Source: a virus. From it: DNA of 40,239 bases. Position 1 is the stretch's first letter. Each line of letters opens with the position of its first letter. The position numbers and the translations under genes are program-made. Below, one piece after another: positions 1 through 9,749 of this stretch. The stretch covers positions 1 through 40,239 of IMG/VR virus record IMGVR_UViG_3300022707_003617; one strand, written 5' to 3'. The notes beneath the pieces are model-generated. The model was not told where the DNA came from. It saw only the letters and a list, made by a program, of their open reading frames with translations, and did no database searches.

Positions 1-2
1 GG

Positions 3-2945
3 CGAGCTGCCCGCACCGCACCTGTTGAACCTGTTGGGCCGGCCCGCCTCGGCCCTGCACCGCCTCGCAGGCTCCTACCACCCCCCAGAGGCCCAGAGAT
101 AGGGATTGAGCGAGAATTGCCCGGTGGAGAAGGTGTGGTGCGCCCCGTTCCAGAGGGGGTAGCTAGGGTGCCGTCGGCGGTAGAACGTGCGCCCCAGGCG
201 AAGCCCGCGCCTCCTACGAAGCCTTTACCGCCTCCGCAGCCGATTGCGGCACGAGAAGCAGCAGAATTGGGGGTAGCAGCAGAGCGAGTGCCAGAAGTCT
301 TGAGAAGGCAGAGGGAGGGCGAAGCTGCTCAGAAAATAGCAGCGGAACGTCCAGTAGAGCGACCTTCGATGCTTGAACGACCAGGAAAAGCCGACTTGGA
401 ACTATTGGGCGCACAAGAATCGGGCGGGGAAATAATTATGAGATTCGGCCCTGAGTCGGTAGTTACAAAGGGAACCCTAGAGCAAGTATTCAAAGGGTTC
501 AATGTGGAGGTGTTAAAGCAAAAGAGTATCCATACAACACTAGGGGCCGACCCAAGAATGGTACAGAGTTTCCGCGTCTCCTTTTGGGATGAAGGCAATC
601 GTCTAAGCCCGACACTAGCAAAACGCGCGTTGCAAGAGAGGTTGGGCGGCGAACAGCGATTCACGACAGAACCAATACGAAAACGGCTGGGGCTAGAACG
701 AGGTTTCCTGCGGGCCGAGGACGTACTTCCGATTGAAGCCATCCGAGACTTTGCTGCTGGAGTGAAGCAGATTGGAAAGGGAATCGCTGCCCGCTTCAAA
801 GGCAAAGGAGTTCGTGCGCCTTCAAAGAGAGTTGCTGGAGATTTGGCTGACCAGATAGACGTAGTGGCTACCAAGCTGACGCGAGATGCTGAAATGCTGC
901 TTGAGCAGACTGAGAACATAGCTGAGACTGGCACCTTTCAGCCCGGCCCGCCCGGACGTGGTGCCAGGGCAGAACGCGCCGCCCGTGCTCCAGTCAAGCC
1001 GCAGTTGAAAGTGTCGGAGCAGATGGTCAAAGACCTCAATGCTCAAATTGTTGCAACCGCAAGAGCGGTCAATGAGTTTCGCGCACAGGCTGAAACCACC
1101 GGAAGCGCCGATCTAAATCGGTCTCTTAGAGCGGCGGAGGCACACCTGGAAGTTCTGGCAGAACGGTATCGACCTCTTCCAAAGGCTGCGGGTCGAGCAG
1201 TCAAGGCGTTTGACTATCCAGTGCCAGCAGAAGTCGTGGCCGAATTGCAGCGCGTCGGGTTATTTCTCAAGCACGCCTCCAAGCCCGGCCTAGCCGACTA
1301 TGTGTTTGAAGCCTGGGTGAACTTTCTGCTCTCTGGCCCCAAGACACACCTAGTCAACTCTGTCTCCAATACCCTTGTGCGGCTATCAGGAACCGCTGAA
1401 CGTGCAGCGGGGGCGACGGTGGATTTGATGCGCGCAAAGGTTACAGGCACACCGCGGGAAAGGTTCTTTGGAGAAGTAGGGCAAGAAGCCTTCGGCTTAT
1501 GGAGAGGAATCAAAGAAGGGGCACGGATTGGCTTGGAGGCTTGGCGCACCGAAGCCCCAGTAACTAGCAAGTTAGAAATGGCGCGCCAGCGGGCAATTCC
1601 CGGCCGGGTAGGACGTGTGATTCGTACTCCTGGACGAGCGTTGATTGCAGCCGACGAGTTTTTCAAAGCTATCAGTCACCGGGTGGAAATCAATGCCCGC
1701 GCCTATCGTACCGCAGCCAAGGAAGGTAAAACAGGCGCAGCTAGGGCCGAACGCATTGCGCGATTGATTGAGAAGCCCACACCGGAAATGGTCAAGGCTG
1801 CCGAAGCCGAAATGCTTTACCGCACTTTCCAACAGCCTTTTGGCCCTTGGTCGCGGCACATAGCGTCCATGCGCTCTGTCATTCCTGGCATACGATACAT
1901 TGTTCCTTTTCTGCGCACGCCAATTAATATCGCTAAGTTCACCCTTGAGCGCACACCGCTCAACTTTCTCCGAGTGGCGCAAATGTTCGCCAAAGGTGAA
2001 CTCAAAGGCGGGGAACTGAGTGCTGAGGTTGCCAAGCCGATAATCGGGACAATAGTCGGAGCGGCAGTCACGATGTTAGCCGCCGAGGGTAAGATCACTG
2101 GCGGTGGACCGAAAGACCGCAGCAAACGCCGCGTGCTCTACGATACTGGTTGGCAGCCCTACAGTTTCAAAGTAGGAGACACCTACTACTCCTACAACCG
2201 TTTTGAACCTATCGGTGCGCTGTTTGGCATTTCTGCCGATTTCGTTGAAACCTTTGACGAGAGAGACGAGTTAGAACAAACGCAAATGGTTGGGCGCATG
2301 GTGTTTTCCATCTCCCGCAACATTACCAGCAAGACTTACCTGCGGGGAATTTCCGATGCCATGAACGCAATCTCCGACCCGGAACGCTATTCCTCGCGTT
2401 GGATAGAAAGCATAGCGGGGACGGCAGTACCGACAATAGTAGCTGAGTTGTCGCGGGCGACCGACCCTTTCTACCGCGAACCTACTACCGTACTGGAAGC
2501 AGTCAAAGCCCGCATTCCTGGTATAAGCCGTCAAGTCCAACCCAAGCGCGGAGTGTTCGGCCAACCAACCCGCCGACAAGGGGGAGCAGCCCGACGCTTC
2601 TTTCTACCCCCGATTTCCGGCCCGATGGGCGGAGCACCAGAGCGGGAGTTGGCCCGCTTGGCGATGGGAGTTTCAGTTCCAAGCAAGAGGATTGGGATTC
2701 GTGGACGCGAGTTGGAATTGAGCCCAGAGGAATACGGGCGCTTGCAAGAAACTCGCGGCGGATTGGCGCGCACGATGCTGGAACGGCTAGTGGGCCGAGC
2801 CGCCTATCAGCGCATGAGCGACGAACAGAAAGAGCGGGTGATTCGTAAGCTTATGACTCGCGCTGGGGGAGCCGCACGCGGTAAAATGATTCGTTCGATT
2901 CCAAGGCCGCAGTTGCAACAGCGGTACGCAGAAGCAAGGAGGTAG
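3..2945 (+). CDS. Large internal-virion / polyvalent-type protein, C-terminal part (5' cut by window edge)
   Basis: The frame is open from base 3 with no stop, so the visible TTG at 117 is probably internal and the gene begins outside the window. The first part is Pro/Ala/Arg-rich linker. The rest is mostly helical, with signatures I associate with the C-terminal regions of giant phage polyvalent or ejected virion proteins (LPD38-like): a LLSGPKTHLVNSVSNTL segment, a DEFFKAISHRVEINARA segment, and a PGIRYIVPFLRTPINI segment followed by a hydrophobic stretch (IIGTIVGAAVTMLAAEG). Such proteins usually exceed 1500 residues and are thought to be carried in the virion and injected with the DNA. 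The family is inferred from motif resemblance; no enzymatic domain is visible in this part. The stop is followed at once by the next gene. Confidence 0.7.
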   Translation, partial: RAARTAPVEPVGPARLGPAPPRRLLPPPRGPEIGIERELPGGEGVVRPVPEGVARVPSAVERAPQAKPAPPTKPLPPPQPIAAREAAELGVAAERVPEVLRRQREGEAAQKIAAERPVERPSMLERPGKADLELLGAQESGGEIIMRFGPESVVTKGTLEQVFKGFNVEVLKQKSIHTTLGADPRMVQSFRVSFWDEGNRLSPTLAKRALQERLGGEQRFTTEPIRKRLGLERGFLRAEDVLPIEAIRDFAAGVKQIGKGIAARFKGKGVRAPSKRVAGDLADQIDVVATKLTRDAEMLLEQTENIAETGTFQPGPPGRGARAERAARAPVKPQLKVSEQMVKDLNAQIVATARAVNEFRAQAETTGSADLNRSLRAAEAHLEVLAERYRPLPKAAGRAVKAFDYPVPAEVVAELQRVGLFLKHASKPGLADYVFEAWVNFLLSGPKTHLVNSVSNTLVRLSGTAERAAGATVDLMRAKVTGTPRERFFGEVGQEAFGLWRGIKEGARIGLEAWRTEAPVTSKLEMARQRAIPGRVGRVIRTPGRALIAADEFFKAISHRVEINARAYRTAAKEGKTGAARAERIARLIEKPTPEMVKAAEAEMLYRTFQQPFGPWSRHIASMRSVIPGIRYIVPFLRTPINIAKFTLERTPLNFLRVAQMFAKGELKGGELSAEVAKPIIGTIVGAAVTMLAAEGKITGGGPKDRSKRRVLYDTGWQPYSFKVGDTYYSYNRFEPIGALFGISADFVETFDERDELEQTQMVGRMVFSISRNITSKTYLRGISDAMNAISDPERYSSRWIESIAGTAVPTIVAELSRATDPFYREPTTVLEAVKARIPGISRQVQPKRGVFGQPTRRQGGAARRFFLPPISGPMGGAPERELARLAMGVSVPSKRIGIRGRELELSPEEYGRLQETRGGLARTMLERLVGRAAYQRMSDEQKERVIRKLMTRAGGAARGKMIRSIPRPQLQQRYAEARR

Positions 2946-2947
2946 TG

Positions 2948-3325
2948 ATGCGAAGTATTTTTGCAGGAATGATTGACTCGGTGTTCTCTATCGGTGCTGC
3001 GGCGGCGGGGGAAACAGGCACCGGGGGAGTCACAGGCACAACTTTCGCCGTTCCAGCCCCTCCAGTCGGAGGCGGGCAGGAAAACGAAGTGGTGGTGGAG
3101 TACACCGAACAGACCGCGCCCAGCAGTTTCACGCTTTTGTTGGAGGGTGGCAACAGCGTGGACGCTTCTGAGGACTTGGAAGCTCCTTTGGAAGTCCTAG
3201 CCACCATCAACACCGTGAATGAGAAAACCATCCGGCAAAAGATCGGACGCTACCGCTTTGTGCGGTTGAACTTGACAGCAATGGCCGGGGCGAGCGCAGA
3301 AGTGACCGGCAAGATAAGAATGTAG
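2948..3325 (+). CDS. Small structural-type protein, unknown function
   Basis: 125 residues. The ATG at 2948 is chosen over the GTG three bases earlier because AGGAGG (2937-2942) lies five bases upstream of it. The N-terminal third is Gly/Ala/Pro-rich; the rest (EVVVEYTEQTAPSSFTLLLE onward) alternates like beta-strand and resembles small head- or tail-decoration proteins. It sits between the giant virion protein and another small protein that starts on the base after its stop, so the three are almost certainly cotranscribed late genes. I do not recognise the family. Confidence 0.65.
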   Translation: MRSIFAGMIDSVFSIGAAAAGETGTGGVTGTTFAVPAPPVGGGQENEVVVEYTEQTAPSSFTLLLEGGNSVDASEDLEAPLEVLATINTVNEKTIRQKIGRYRFVRLNLTAMAGASAEVTGKIRM

Positions 3326-3622
3326 ATGGCAACCGAAACCATAAATTTCACAGTAGATGCCGCTGGCGACCCCGAGGCCGTTACTGTTCCAGTAGCTTGC
3401 AGGTCAATTGAAGTGCGAGAACAGGGCGATCCGACCACTGACTATTTCGTGCGTGCGCCCTCCAAGACCAACCCACAGCATAGGCGTTTTGCTGGCTCTG
3501 CCACCATCTTCCGGGCGGTCGGGCGAATGTTCCAACCGAGCGAAATTGTGGGCTACCTAGAAACCGTCGCTGGTTCTGTGACTTTCTCCGGCATCACCGA
3601 CGCAGAGGCAGGAGAAGCCTAA
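3326..3622 (+). CDS. Small beta-rich structural-type protein
   Basis: 98 residues, starting directly after the previous stop and ending in a TAATG overlap with the fibre gene. The composition is beta-rich with no membrane segment, zinc motif or coiled coil. The placement just upstream of a large fibre protein suggests a tail, adaptor or decoration role, but this is inference from position alone. Confidence 0.65.
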   Translation: MATETINFTVDAAGDPEAVTVPVACRSIEVREQGDPTTDYFVRAPSKTNPQHRRFAGSATIFRAVGRMFQPSEIVGYLETVAGSVTFSGITDAEAGEA

Positions 3623-6600
3623 TGCCTGTTGTCATAGCAAACAGCAAAAAACTGAGGGATTGGCTAAAGAAAGACGGATTCAAAAAGCTAGCAGTCGCTC
3701 CAGTTTTTTCCTTCAATGCGAATGTTTTTGAGAACGCCAAGACCGAAGTAGTGCGGCAGCATCCCGAAGAAACCGACCCCGACCTGCGCACAGCCTATCG
3801 GCTGCTTACCCGACCTAAGCCCAAACCAAAGGTAGAGCCGGGCGTGACTCGCATTGAGCTACCCGCTTTCCTTCCCAAATGGCTCAAAGTAGGCTTCGGC
3901 ATCCTGGTGCTGCTATTGCTCTCTGTGATTGCAGCGCGCGGGCAGACAGTGACCTTCAAGGATGAGGGTGTCACGAGGGTCAGACGTGCCGGTGGTCAGG
4001 TCGGGATTGACTTTGTGGGAGCTGGGGTGTCTTGTGCCGCGAACGTGGCGGGCATCACCACCTGCACTATCTCAGGGGGCGGGGCTACCGGCTATCAAAC
4101 TATCGAGGACGAAGGTTCTGCGCTCACTCAGCGCACCGTCCTCAACTTCATTGGGGCTGGCGTTAGTTGTGTAGATAGTGGCGCTCCGGCCCGAACCGAC
4201 TGCACAATTTCAGGCGGTGGCGGTGGTTCGTGGTCCGACCTCACCGACCCCACGGCTGTCGTAGTCCTCAACTCCGACGCCGTCGCGGAATTGTTCCAGA
4301 CCCGCTTCACCGCTGCCTACGGGGGAACCGACATACTACTCGATTTCCAACAACTGACCGGCAACCCGGTGGCTGGCAGCGAATTTATGAGGCTCACAGT
4401 CAACGACCCCGATATGTTGCCGTTCGCCATCAATGACGGCACCAACACGGTGTTCCAGGTGGAGCGAGATGCCGACATTACCATTCGGAACTTCGCTGAC
4501 CAAACGCTAAATGCCAGTTTCGACGCTGGTGCGTCGTCTGTTCAAATAGTCAATCTTATCCTCGGTGATAGAAGCGCAACTGAATGGACTATTCAAAAGA
4601 ATGCCGCCAACAACTTCATCATTTTGGATGGAGCGCTTGCGCGGTTTGTACTCAATGGTGCTGGCAACGCCCAATTAACGGCTGGCGCAGCTACCGCAGA
4701 TATTCTGTTCCAAAGTTCCGCTTTTGCGACTCGCGTCTCCATCCTGGGTGACGCGCCCACGCTTTGTTTAGGGACTGGCGAGGACACTTGCCTCAACCGC
4801 TCGGCGGCTGGGATTCTCGATGTAATTAACGTAGTAGATGCCAACACCGGCTTCCGTATTGCTGGGGCTGCGGCGGCTGGCAACTATCTACGCGGTGACG
4901 CCACCAACTTTGTCTCTTCTGCGATTTTGACCGCAGACATTCAAGAACTGATCGCCTTTGTGGACTTGACAGACATAGCATCAACGACTGGCAGTGGTAC
5001 GGTAGGTGTTTTTGCTACTGCCCCGACATTCATCACCAGTATTACAACCCCGGTGCTGATATCCGGTGCAGCCGACCCCGCCGATGCGGGTGCGATTCGT
5101 TTGGGTAACAACGAATGTCTCCAGTGGGAACTTGCTACTCCCGGTGCGGACGGGACTCTTTGCTTCAACGCAAGTGATGAGTTTGCGTTCAATGCGCCCA
5201 TCCAGGTCAGTTCATCTGGCACCGATCAGGTGCAACTTGGCTCTGGCACCAACCTTTCGACTTGGCAGCATACCTTCATTGAGTTCGAGGGGGCGACGGA
5301 CAACGGGTTTGAGACACGTTTTAGTATCACTGACCCTACTGCTGACCGGACTGTAACCGTCCCCAATGTTGACACGACCATCCATCAGCCCTTCAGTTGC
5401 ACAAACCAGTTCGCCCAGTCATCCGCAGCCGCAACGGGATTGGTGACTTGCGCGACGGTTGACCTTACAGCAGATGTGACCGGAACGCTCCCTATTGGCA
5501 ACGGCGGCACGGGAACCCCCACGGCCTTCACTCTGGGATCGGTCGTCTTCGCAGGAGCGTCGGGCGTCTATACCCAGGACAATGCCAATCTCTTCTGGGA
5601 CGATACGAATGATAGATTGGGAATAGGAACAGCGATCCCAGGAAGACCATTGCACGTCGTCACCAGCTTTGATTTTGTAGCGAGATTTGAATCCACCGAT
5701 AGTTTTTCAGCAATTAGTATAAGGGACAGTAACACAACCGCAGGGGACCAGGTTTTGATTGCTGCGGTCGCGGATGATATGCGATTTCGTACATTGAACC
5801 AAGACCGGATGGCAATATCAAGTACTGGGAACGTCGGTATTGGGACTGCGGCTCCAGCTACATCAGCCCTGCTTGAGTTGTCCTCCACCACCGGAGCCTT
5901 CCTCCCCACACGGTTGACCACCACCCAGCGGGACGCCCTGACCGCTGTGGACGGGATGGTTCTCTACAACTCCACTCTAGCCCAAATGCAGGGTCGGGTA
6001 GGTGCTGCATGGGTGGACTTGGGGGCTGGTGGGGATGGGGTTGGCTATGACGAGGTTTTGGACGAAGGTACTGGCCTTACTAAGCGCGCTCAGCTTAATT
6101 TCATCGGCGGCGGTGTAAGCTGCGTTGACAATCCTGGTGCGACTCGTACCGATTGCACGATTGCAGGCGGCGGGACCTCCCACGAGATTCTGTCAGGCAC
6201 TCATACCGATACGACCACCGCTACGGTAGTGCGCGGCGACCTGATGACGGGGCAGCTTGCCACTCCCAAATGGCAGCGTCTTGCTATTGGTGGCACGAAC
6301 CTCTACCCCAAGTCTGATGGTACTGACATTGTGTACTCCGCCTTGGCTGCTGCTGGAGTGGGGACTTGTACTGCCGAGTTTGCGAGGGCGCTTAACGCGG
6401 ATGCGGTCCCAACTTGTGACCCGGTTTCTCTGACTGCAGACGTGAGCGGCATCCTTCCTGGCGCGAGTGGCGGTACGAACAGCGCCTTCTTCCAGGTAGC
6501 AGGACCAACCGTTCTGCGTACCTACACCTTCCCTGATTCGTCCCAGACAGTTGAGACGCAGAACAACAAGAATGTCGCCTCTGGATATGCTGGCCTAGAT

Positions 6601-7377
6601 GGAAGCACCAAGTTGACTCTAGCGCAGGGGCAGGAAGTTTGGGCGTTGGCTGACTTGACTGATGTGACCTCCACGACCGGAAGTGGAACCGTTTCCGTCC
6701 TAGCAACTTCTCCCACTTTGACGACCCCAGTTATCTCCAGCATTGTGAACACCGGCACCCTGACGCTGCCGACCTCCACCGACACTCTGGTAGGCCGCGC
6801 GACCACCGACACCTTTACCAACAAGACGTTGGACCAGGAAGGGACAGGGAATGTAGTCACCACTGTTTTCTATATCGAGTGGCAAGCGGGCAGTTGCGTC
6901 GGGGCCGTAGCAACATCCAATTTTGATGACTCTCCACTCCTTCCCGAACCTGCTGCTAATTGCGTAGCAGGGACGAACATCACGTCCGCTAGGCTTGACT
7001 TCGACGACACCGCCGATGAAGGCATGCAGATTTCATTCGTCCTTCCTACTGGTTGGGTTGGGAACATTGACTTTGACTTTGACTGGCATGGAACTGCCAT
7101 CATCAACGAAGTCGTGTGGGCGCTACAGACGATTTGTGTTGCCGATGGCGAGACGTTAGACCCAACTTTTAACACGGCCCAGACCGTGACTGACACCGCC
7201 AAAGGCACGGCCAACCAAATGAACAGAGCCACCATTTCAAATGTGACTACGACCGGATGCGCGGCAGGCGAGCGAATGTTCCTACAACCTTTCCGTGATG
7301 CCAACAATGGTGCCGATGACTTTGTGGGCGACAGCCGTCTGGTTACTGCTCGGCTGACTGGCAGGAAAACCAAATGA
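3622..7377 (+). CDS. Giant tail-fibre-like repeat protein with an internal membrane/signal segment
   Basis: 1251 residues. Residues 1-85 are charged and soluble. Residues about 87-105 form a strong hydrophobic segment followed by an ARG-Q junction that looks like a signal-peptidase site. The rest is Gly/Thr/Ala-rich beta repeat typical of phage fibres. A unit of about 40 residues (EG..L..R..LNFIGAGVSCVD....RTDCTISGGG) occurs near residues 113-153 and 160-200 and again about two-thirds along. LTD(I/V)(A/T)STTGSGTV also occurs twice, and RLGIGTA and GNVGIGTA segments resemble fibre stalks near the host-recognition end. No chaperone or enzymatic tip is recognisable. The likely role is host-surface recognition. 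The internal export-type segment is odd for a cytoplasmically assembled fibre. Confidence 0.75.
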   Translation: MPVVIANSKKLRDWLKKDGFKKLAVAPVFSFNANVFENAKTEVVRQHPEETDPDLRTAYRLLTRPKPKPKVEPGVTRIELPAFLPKWLKVGFGILVLLLLSVIAARGQTVTFKDEGVTRVRRAGGQVGIDFVGAGVSCAANVAGITTCTISGGGATGYQTIEDEGSALTQRTVLNFIGAGVSCVDSGAPARTDCTISGGGGGSWSDLTDPTAVVVLNSDAVAELFQTRFTAAYGGTDILLDFQQLTGNPVAGSEFMRLTVNDPDMLPFAINDGTNTVFQVERDADITIRNFADQTLNASFDAGASSVQIVNLILGDRSATEWTIQKNAANNFIILDGALARFVLNGAGNAQLTAGAATADILFQSSAFATRVSILGDAPTLCLGTGEDTCLNRSAAGILDVINVVDANTGFRIAGAAAAGNYLRGDATNFVSSAILTADIQELIAFVDLTDIASTTGSGTVGVFATAPTFITSITTPVLISGAADPADAGAIRLGNNECLQWELATPGADGTLCFNASDEFAFNAPIQVSSSGTDQVQLGSGTNLSTWQHTFIEFEGATDNGFETRFSITDPTADRTVTVPNVDTTIHQPFSCTNQFAQSSAAATGLVTCATVDLTADVTGTLPIGNGGTGTPTAFTLGSVVFAGASGVYTQDNANLFWDDTNDRLGIGTAIPGRPLHVVTSFDFVARFESTDSFSAISIRDSNTTAGDQVLIAAVADDMRFRTLNQDRMAISSTGNVGIGTAAPATSALLELSSTTGAFLPTRLTTTQRDALTAVDGMVLYNSTLAQMQGRVGAAWVDLGAGGDGVGYDEVLDEGTGLTKRAQLNFIGGGVSCVDNPGATRTDCTIAGGGTSHEILSGTHTDTTTATVVRGDLMTGQLATPKWQRLAIGGTNLYPKSDGTDIVYSALAAAGVGTCTAEFARALNADAVPTCDPVSLTADVSGILPGASGGTNSAFFQVAGPTVLRTYTFPDSSQTVETQNNKNVASGYAGLDGSTKLTLAQGQEVWALADLTDVTSTTGSGTVSVLATSPTLTTPVISSIVNTGTLTLPTSTDTLVGRATTDTFTNKTLDQEGTGNVVTTVFYIEWQAGSCVGAVATSNFDDSPLLPEPAANCVAGTNITSARLDFDDTADEGMQISFVLPTGWVGNIDFDFDWHGTAIINEVVWALQTICVADGETLDPTFNTAQTVTDTAKGTANQMNRATISNVTTTGCAAGERMFLQPFRDANNGADDFVGDSRLVTARLTGRKTK

Positions 7378-7565
7378 AAAGAGCAGAGTTATGACTTCTC
7401 ATTTTGGCAGGCTTGCTCCAATCCTGCACTTGGATGGAACCGCCCGTTGTTGAGGCCGCCCAAGTTGACCTACTTTGGGACTACGATTATGGGGCTGATC
7501 CTGCCTGTGCAGTTGCGACCTCAGTCCACCGCGACTGTATTCATACGTCCAGGGCCACCAGCTAA
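7374..7565 (+). pseudogene. Lipoprotein-like small gene interrupted by an in-frame TGA at codon 7
   Basis: An ATG overlaps the previous stop (ATGA at 7374) and the frame ends in a TAATG overlap with the next gene, exactly as its neighbours do. Read through, it gives 63 residues: a short charged start (MKRAEL), the TGA at 7392-7394, then LLILAGLLQSC, which has the shape of a lipoprotein signal with a possible lipobox Cys, then a beta-type segment VDLLWDYDYGADPAC. A single C-to-T change (CGA to TGA) would explain the stop. Alternatives are readthrough (the context is TGA-C, known to be leaky), re-initiation at TTG 7404 or ATG 7434, or a sequencing error. TGA is an ordinary stop elsewhere in the window. 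Confidence 0.55.
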
Positions 7566-8293
7566 TGTGCGAGGTCAATAGCACGGTGAAAAAGCTGCTC
7601 AGCGTAACTCTATTGGCGTTGCTGGTTTCTCTGCCTGCTTGGGCAGACTTTCCGACCGTTGCCGCTACAAACACTAGCAACGCAACCGAGGTCACAAGTC
7701 ATGCAATAAGCTTGCCGGCTGATATTTTGTCGGGTCATCTTCTAATTGTTCTATTGGGGCTAGCCGATAATCGCACAACCACTTGGCCCGGTGGATGGAC
7801 AGAAATGTGGAGCGTATCATCGGCTGGGGCAGTTGTTTTTGAGGGCTATTATCGCATCGCTGACGGGACTGAAGGTGCGACCATCACTGTCACTACGAAT
7901 TTCGGAACCACCAGCGGCCACAACAGCTACCGAATAACGGGATATGCCGACACACCAGAGGATGGCACGCCAGCAACCGGAAGCGGCACAACCCCCGACC
8001 CACCGAGTCTAACACCTAGCTGGGGAGCGGAGGACACTCTTTGGCTTGCGTGCATGATGCACGACGTAGCGGATATTACTGGCTTTCCAACAAACTACAC
8101 CGATGGGATAGAAAGCAGCGCCGGGTCAAGCAGTGCCATCACCGGTTCGGCAAGGCGCGAACTCAATGCCACCAGTGAAAACCCAGGAACATTTACCGTC
8201 AGCCTCAGTTTCGACTGGATTGCCAATACGATTGCAATTCGTCCAGCGGCTGCTGCTGCTTCTCCACGTCGCCGCATGATCATAATTGATTAA
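7565..8293 (+). CDS. Exported beta-sandwich fibre-type protein (paralogue of the protein at 10685)
   Basis: 242 residues from ATG 7565. A GTG at 7586 would give a textbook n-region (MKKLL) and may be the real start. A Sec signal peptide ends near LPAWA-D. The body closely matches the second half of the protein encoded at 10685-12082: TSHxVxLPA, WPxGWxE, RxADGTEGxxITVTT, SYRxTG, PPSLxPSWGAExTLW, ARRELNxxSENPG and ANTIAIRPAA, ending in a basic PRRR tail. I know this repeat type from phage and metagenomic fibre-like proteins of unknown function. A role on the virion or host surface is inferred. Confidence 0.7.
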   Translation: MCEVNSTVKKLLSVTLLALLVSLPAWADFPTVAATNTSNATEVTSHAISLPADILSGHLLIVLLGLADNRTTTWPGGWTEMWSVSSAGAVVFEGYYRIADGTEGATITVTTNFGTTSGHNSYRITGYADTPEDGTPATGSGTTPDPPSLTPSWGAEDTLWLACMMHDVADITGFPTNYTDGIESSAGSSSAITGSARRELNATSENPGTFTVSLSFDWIANTIAIRPAAAAASPRRRMIIID

Positions 8294-8294
8294 A

Positions 8295-9734
8295 ATGAAA
8301 CGCCTATTCCTACTTTTGACTCTACTCTCTTTCCCTTTAGCAGTGGGAGCGGCTGACCACTTTATCCGTGACGGTGCCACAGGGGGTTCATGCACGGACT
8401 GGACGACCGCAAACGCCTGCGACAACCTTCCTGCGACCCTCACTCGTGGGGATACCTACTACATTGCCGATGGCAGCTACGGTGCTTACACCTTCAACGA
8501 TGCCGTCAGTGGCACCACGCTTATCACGATCAAGAAGGCGATTGAATCAGACCACGGAACCAGTACCGGCTGGCTTTCTTCTTATGGTGATGGTTCGGCA
8601 GATTTCACCGACTGGAACTTCTTTACCAGCTATTGGGAAGCAGATGGTCAAGTCGGCCAGTGGGCAGATGCCCGGTTGGGTGTCCCGGCTGTCCCAAACT
8701 TCGTCGCCTATGGTTTTCGTATTCTCAAAAATACGCAATCGTCAGGCGACAAACTAATTGAGATTGGAGTAGAGGCTACCCCAGTCACTAACGTTACCAT
8801 CCGGCACACCGAGATGGCCTACACCAACACACCAAGAATGTCAGGAAACTGGGCGCAAGACCAATTCATTATCATCGCTTGGGCTGATGATGTACTGATT
8901 AACTTCTGTTGGCTCCACGATGCCGGAGCACCCAGCCTCATCCTAGCGGATGCGAGCAACTTTACAATGGAATTTTCCGTTATGGAGCGGAATGGACATG
9001 CCGCGATTGCCGAGGGTTTTCCCCCTGAGACTGAGCAGGGCGGGCCGATGCACGCCTCCAACATCGGTGGCGACAATCACGTTTTCCGATACAACATAAT
9101 TCGAGACTGGCGGAGCACGGGCGCACTCAACATACACGCTGAAGGTGCTGGCATCACGAACTTCAAGGTTTACGGAAATTGGTTTACCACCACTGGCTAT
9201 TGGGCCTCGCCCAGCGAAGCAGATGATGAGAATGGGGTCGTCAGCGCGGTAACTGCCACTTCGGGGAACACGGCCTTCGTCTACAACAACACTTTCGTGG
9301 ATATAGACTATGGCTGTACGATAATGAACTTTGGTAGTTTCACTTCGAGGGACATCCGCAACAACATCTTCTACAACTGCCGTACCTGCTCGCAATCTGG
9401 AGGGGTGTGTACGGACGGCGATCCCGTACTGCCTCCCCTTGCCACGCACGACTTCAACTGGTTCTTTAACTCAGGCGAGCCCTGGTCAGAGACGAACGAG
9501 CAGGATGGCACTGGCGACCCGTTTGTGAATCTCTCTATCAACGATTACCACCTAGCGGCTGCAACCGATGCCGGTGACACAACGATTGGCGGCGAGTTCG
9601 ACACCGACCCCGATGGTTTAACTCGCGGTGCAGATGGTACTTGGGATAGGGGCGCGCTTGAATTTGTTGCAGGGAACCCTAGCACCTTAATATCTGGCTC
9701 CGTAAAGATCAGCGGAGCGGTAGTAGTTCAATGA
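8295..9734 (+). CDS. Secreted right-handed beta-helix protein (pectate-lyase-like fold)
   Basis: 479 residues from ATG 8295, one base after the previous stop; there is no good ribosome-binding site, so translation may be coupled. A Sec signal peptide (MKRLFLLLTLLSFPLAVGA) is followed by beta-helix rungs typical of polysaccharide-binding or -cleaving proteins (for example FVYNNTFVDIDYGCTIMN, RDIRNNIFYNC). The end (NDYHLAAATDAGD ... TWDRGALEF) is the usual C-terminal signature of secreted parallel beta-helix proteins. Phage tailspikes use this fold as depolymerases, but they normally lack a signal peptide. I cannot assign catalytic residues or a substrate. Confidence 0.75.
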   Translation: MKRLFLLLTLLSFPLAVGAADHFIRDGATGGSCTDWTTANACDNLPATLTRGDTYYIADGSYGAYTFNDAVSGTTLITIKKAIESDHGTSTGWLSSYGDGSADFTDWNFFTSYWEADGQVGQWADARLGVPAVPNFVAYGFRILKNTQSSGDKLIEIGVEATPVTNVTIRHTEMAYTNTPRMSGNWAQDQFIIIAWADDVLINFCWLHDAGAPSLILADASNFTMEFSVMERNGHAAIAEGFPPETEQGGPMHASNIGGDNHVFRYNIIRDWRSTGALNIHAEGAGITNFKVYGNWFTTTGYWASPSEADDENGVVSAVTATSGNTAFVYNNTFVDIDYGCTIMNFGSFTSRDIRNNIFYNCRTCSQSGGVCTDGDPVLPPLATHDFNWFFNSGEPWSETNEQDGTGDPFVNLSINDYHLAAATDAGDTTIGGEFDTDPDGLTRGADGTWDRGALEFVAGNPSTLISGSVKISGAVVVQ

Positions 9735-9749
9735 TTGAAGGAGAACGAA

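Noticed and set aside
329-934. Long minus-strand frame inside the large virion protein gene
   Set aside because: It is antisense to a long coding frame, Ser/Arg/Pro-rich as expected for a shadow, and lacks a ribosome-binding site.
7374-7565. TGA recoded as Trp throughout the phage
   Set aside because: TGA is used as a normal stop in many four-base ATGA and GTGA overlaps across the window, so a global code change is excluded.
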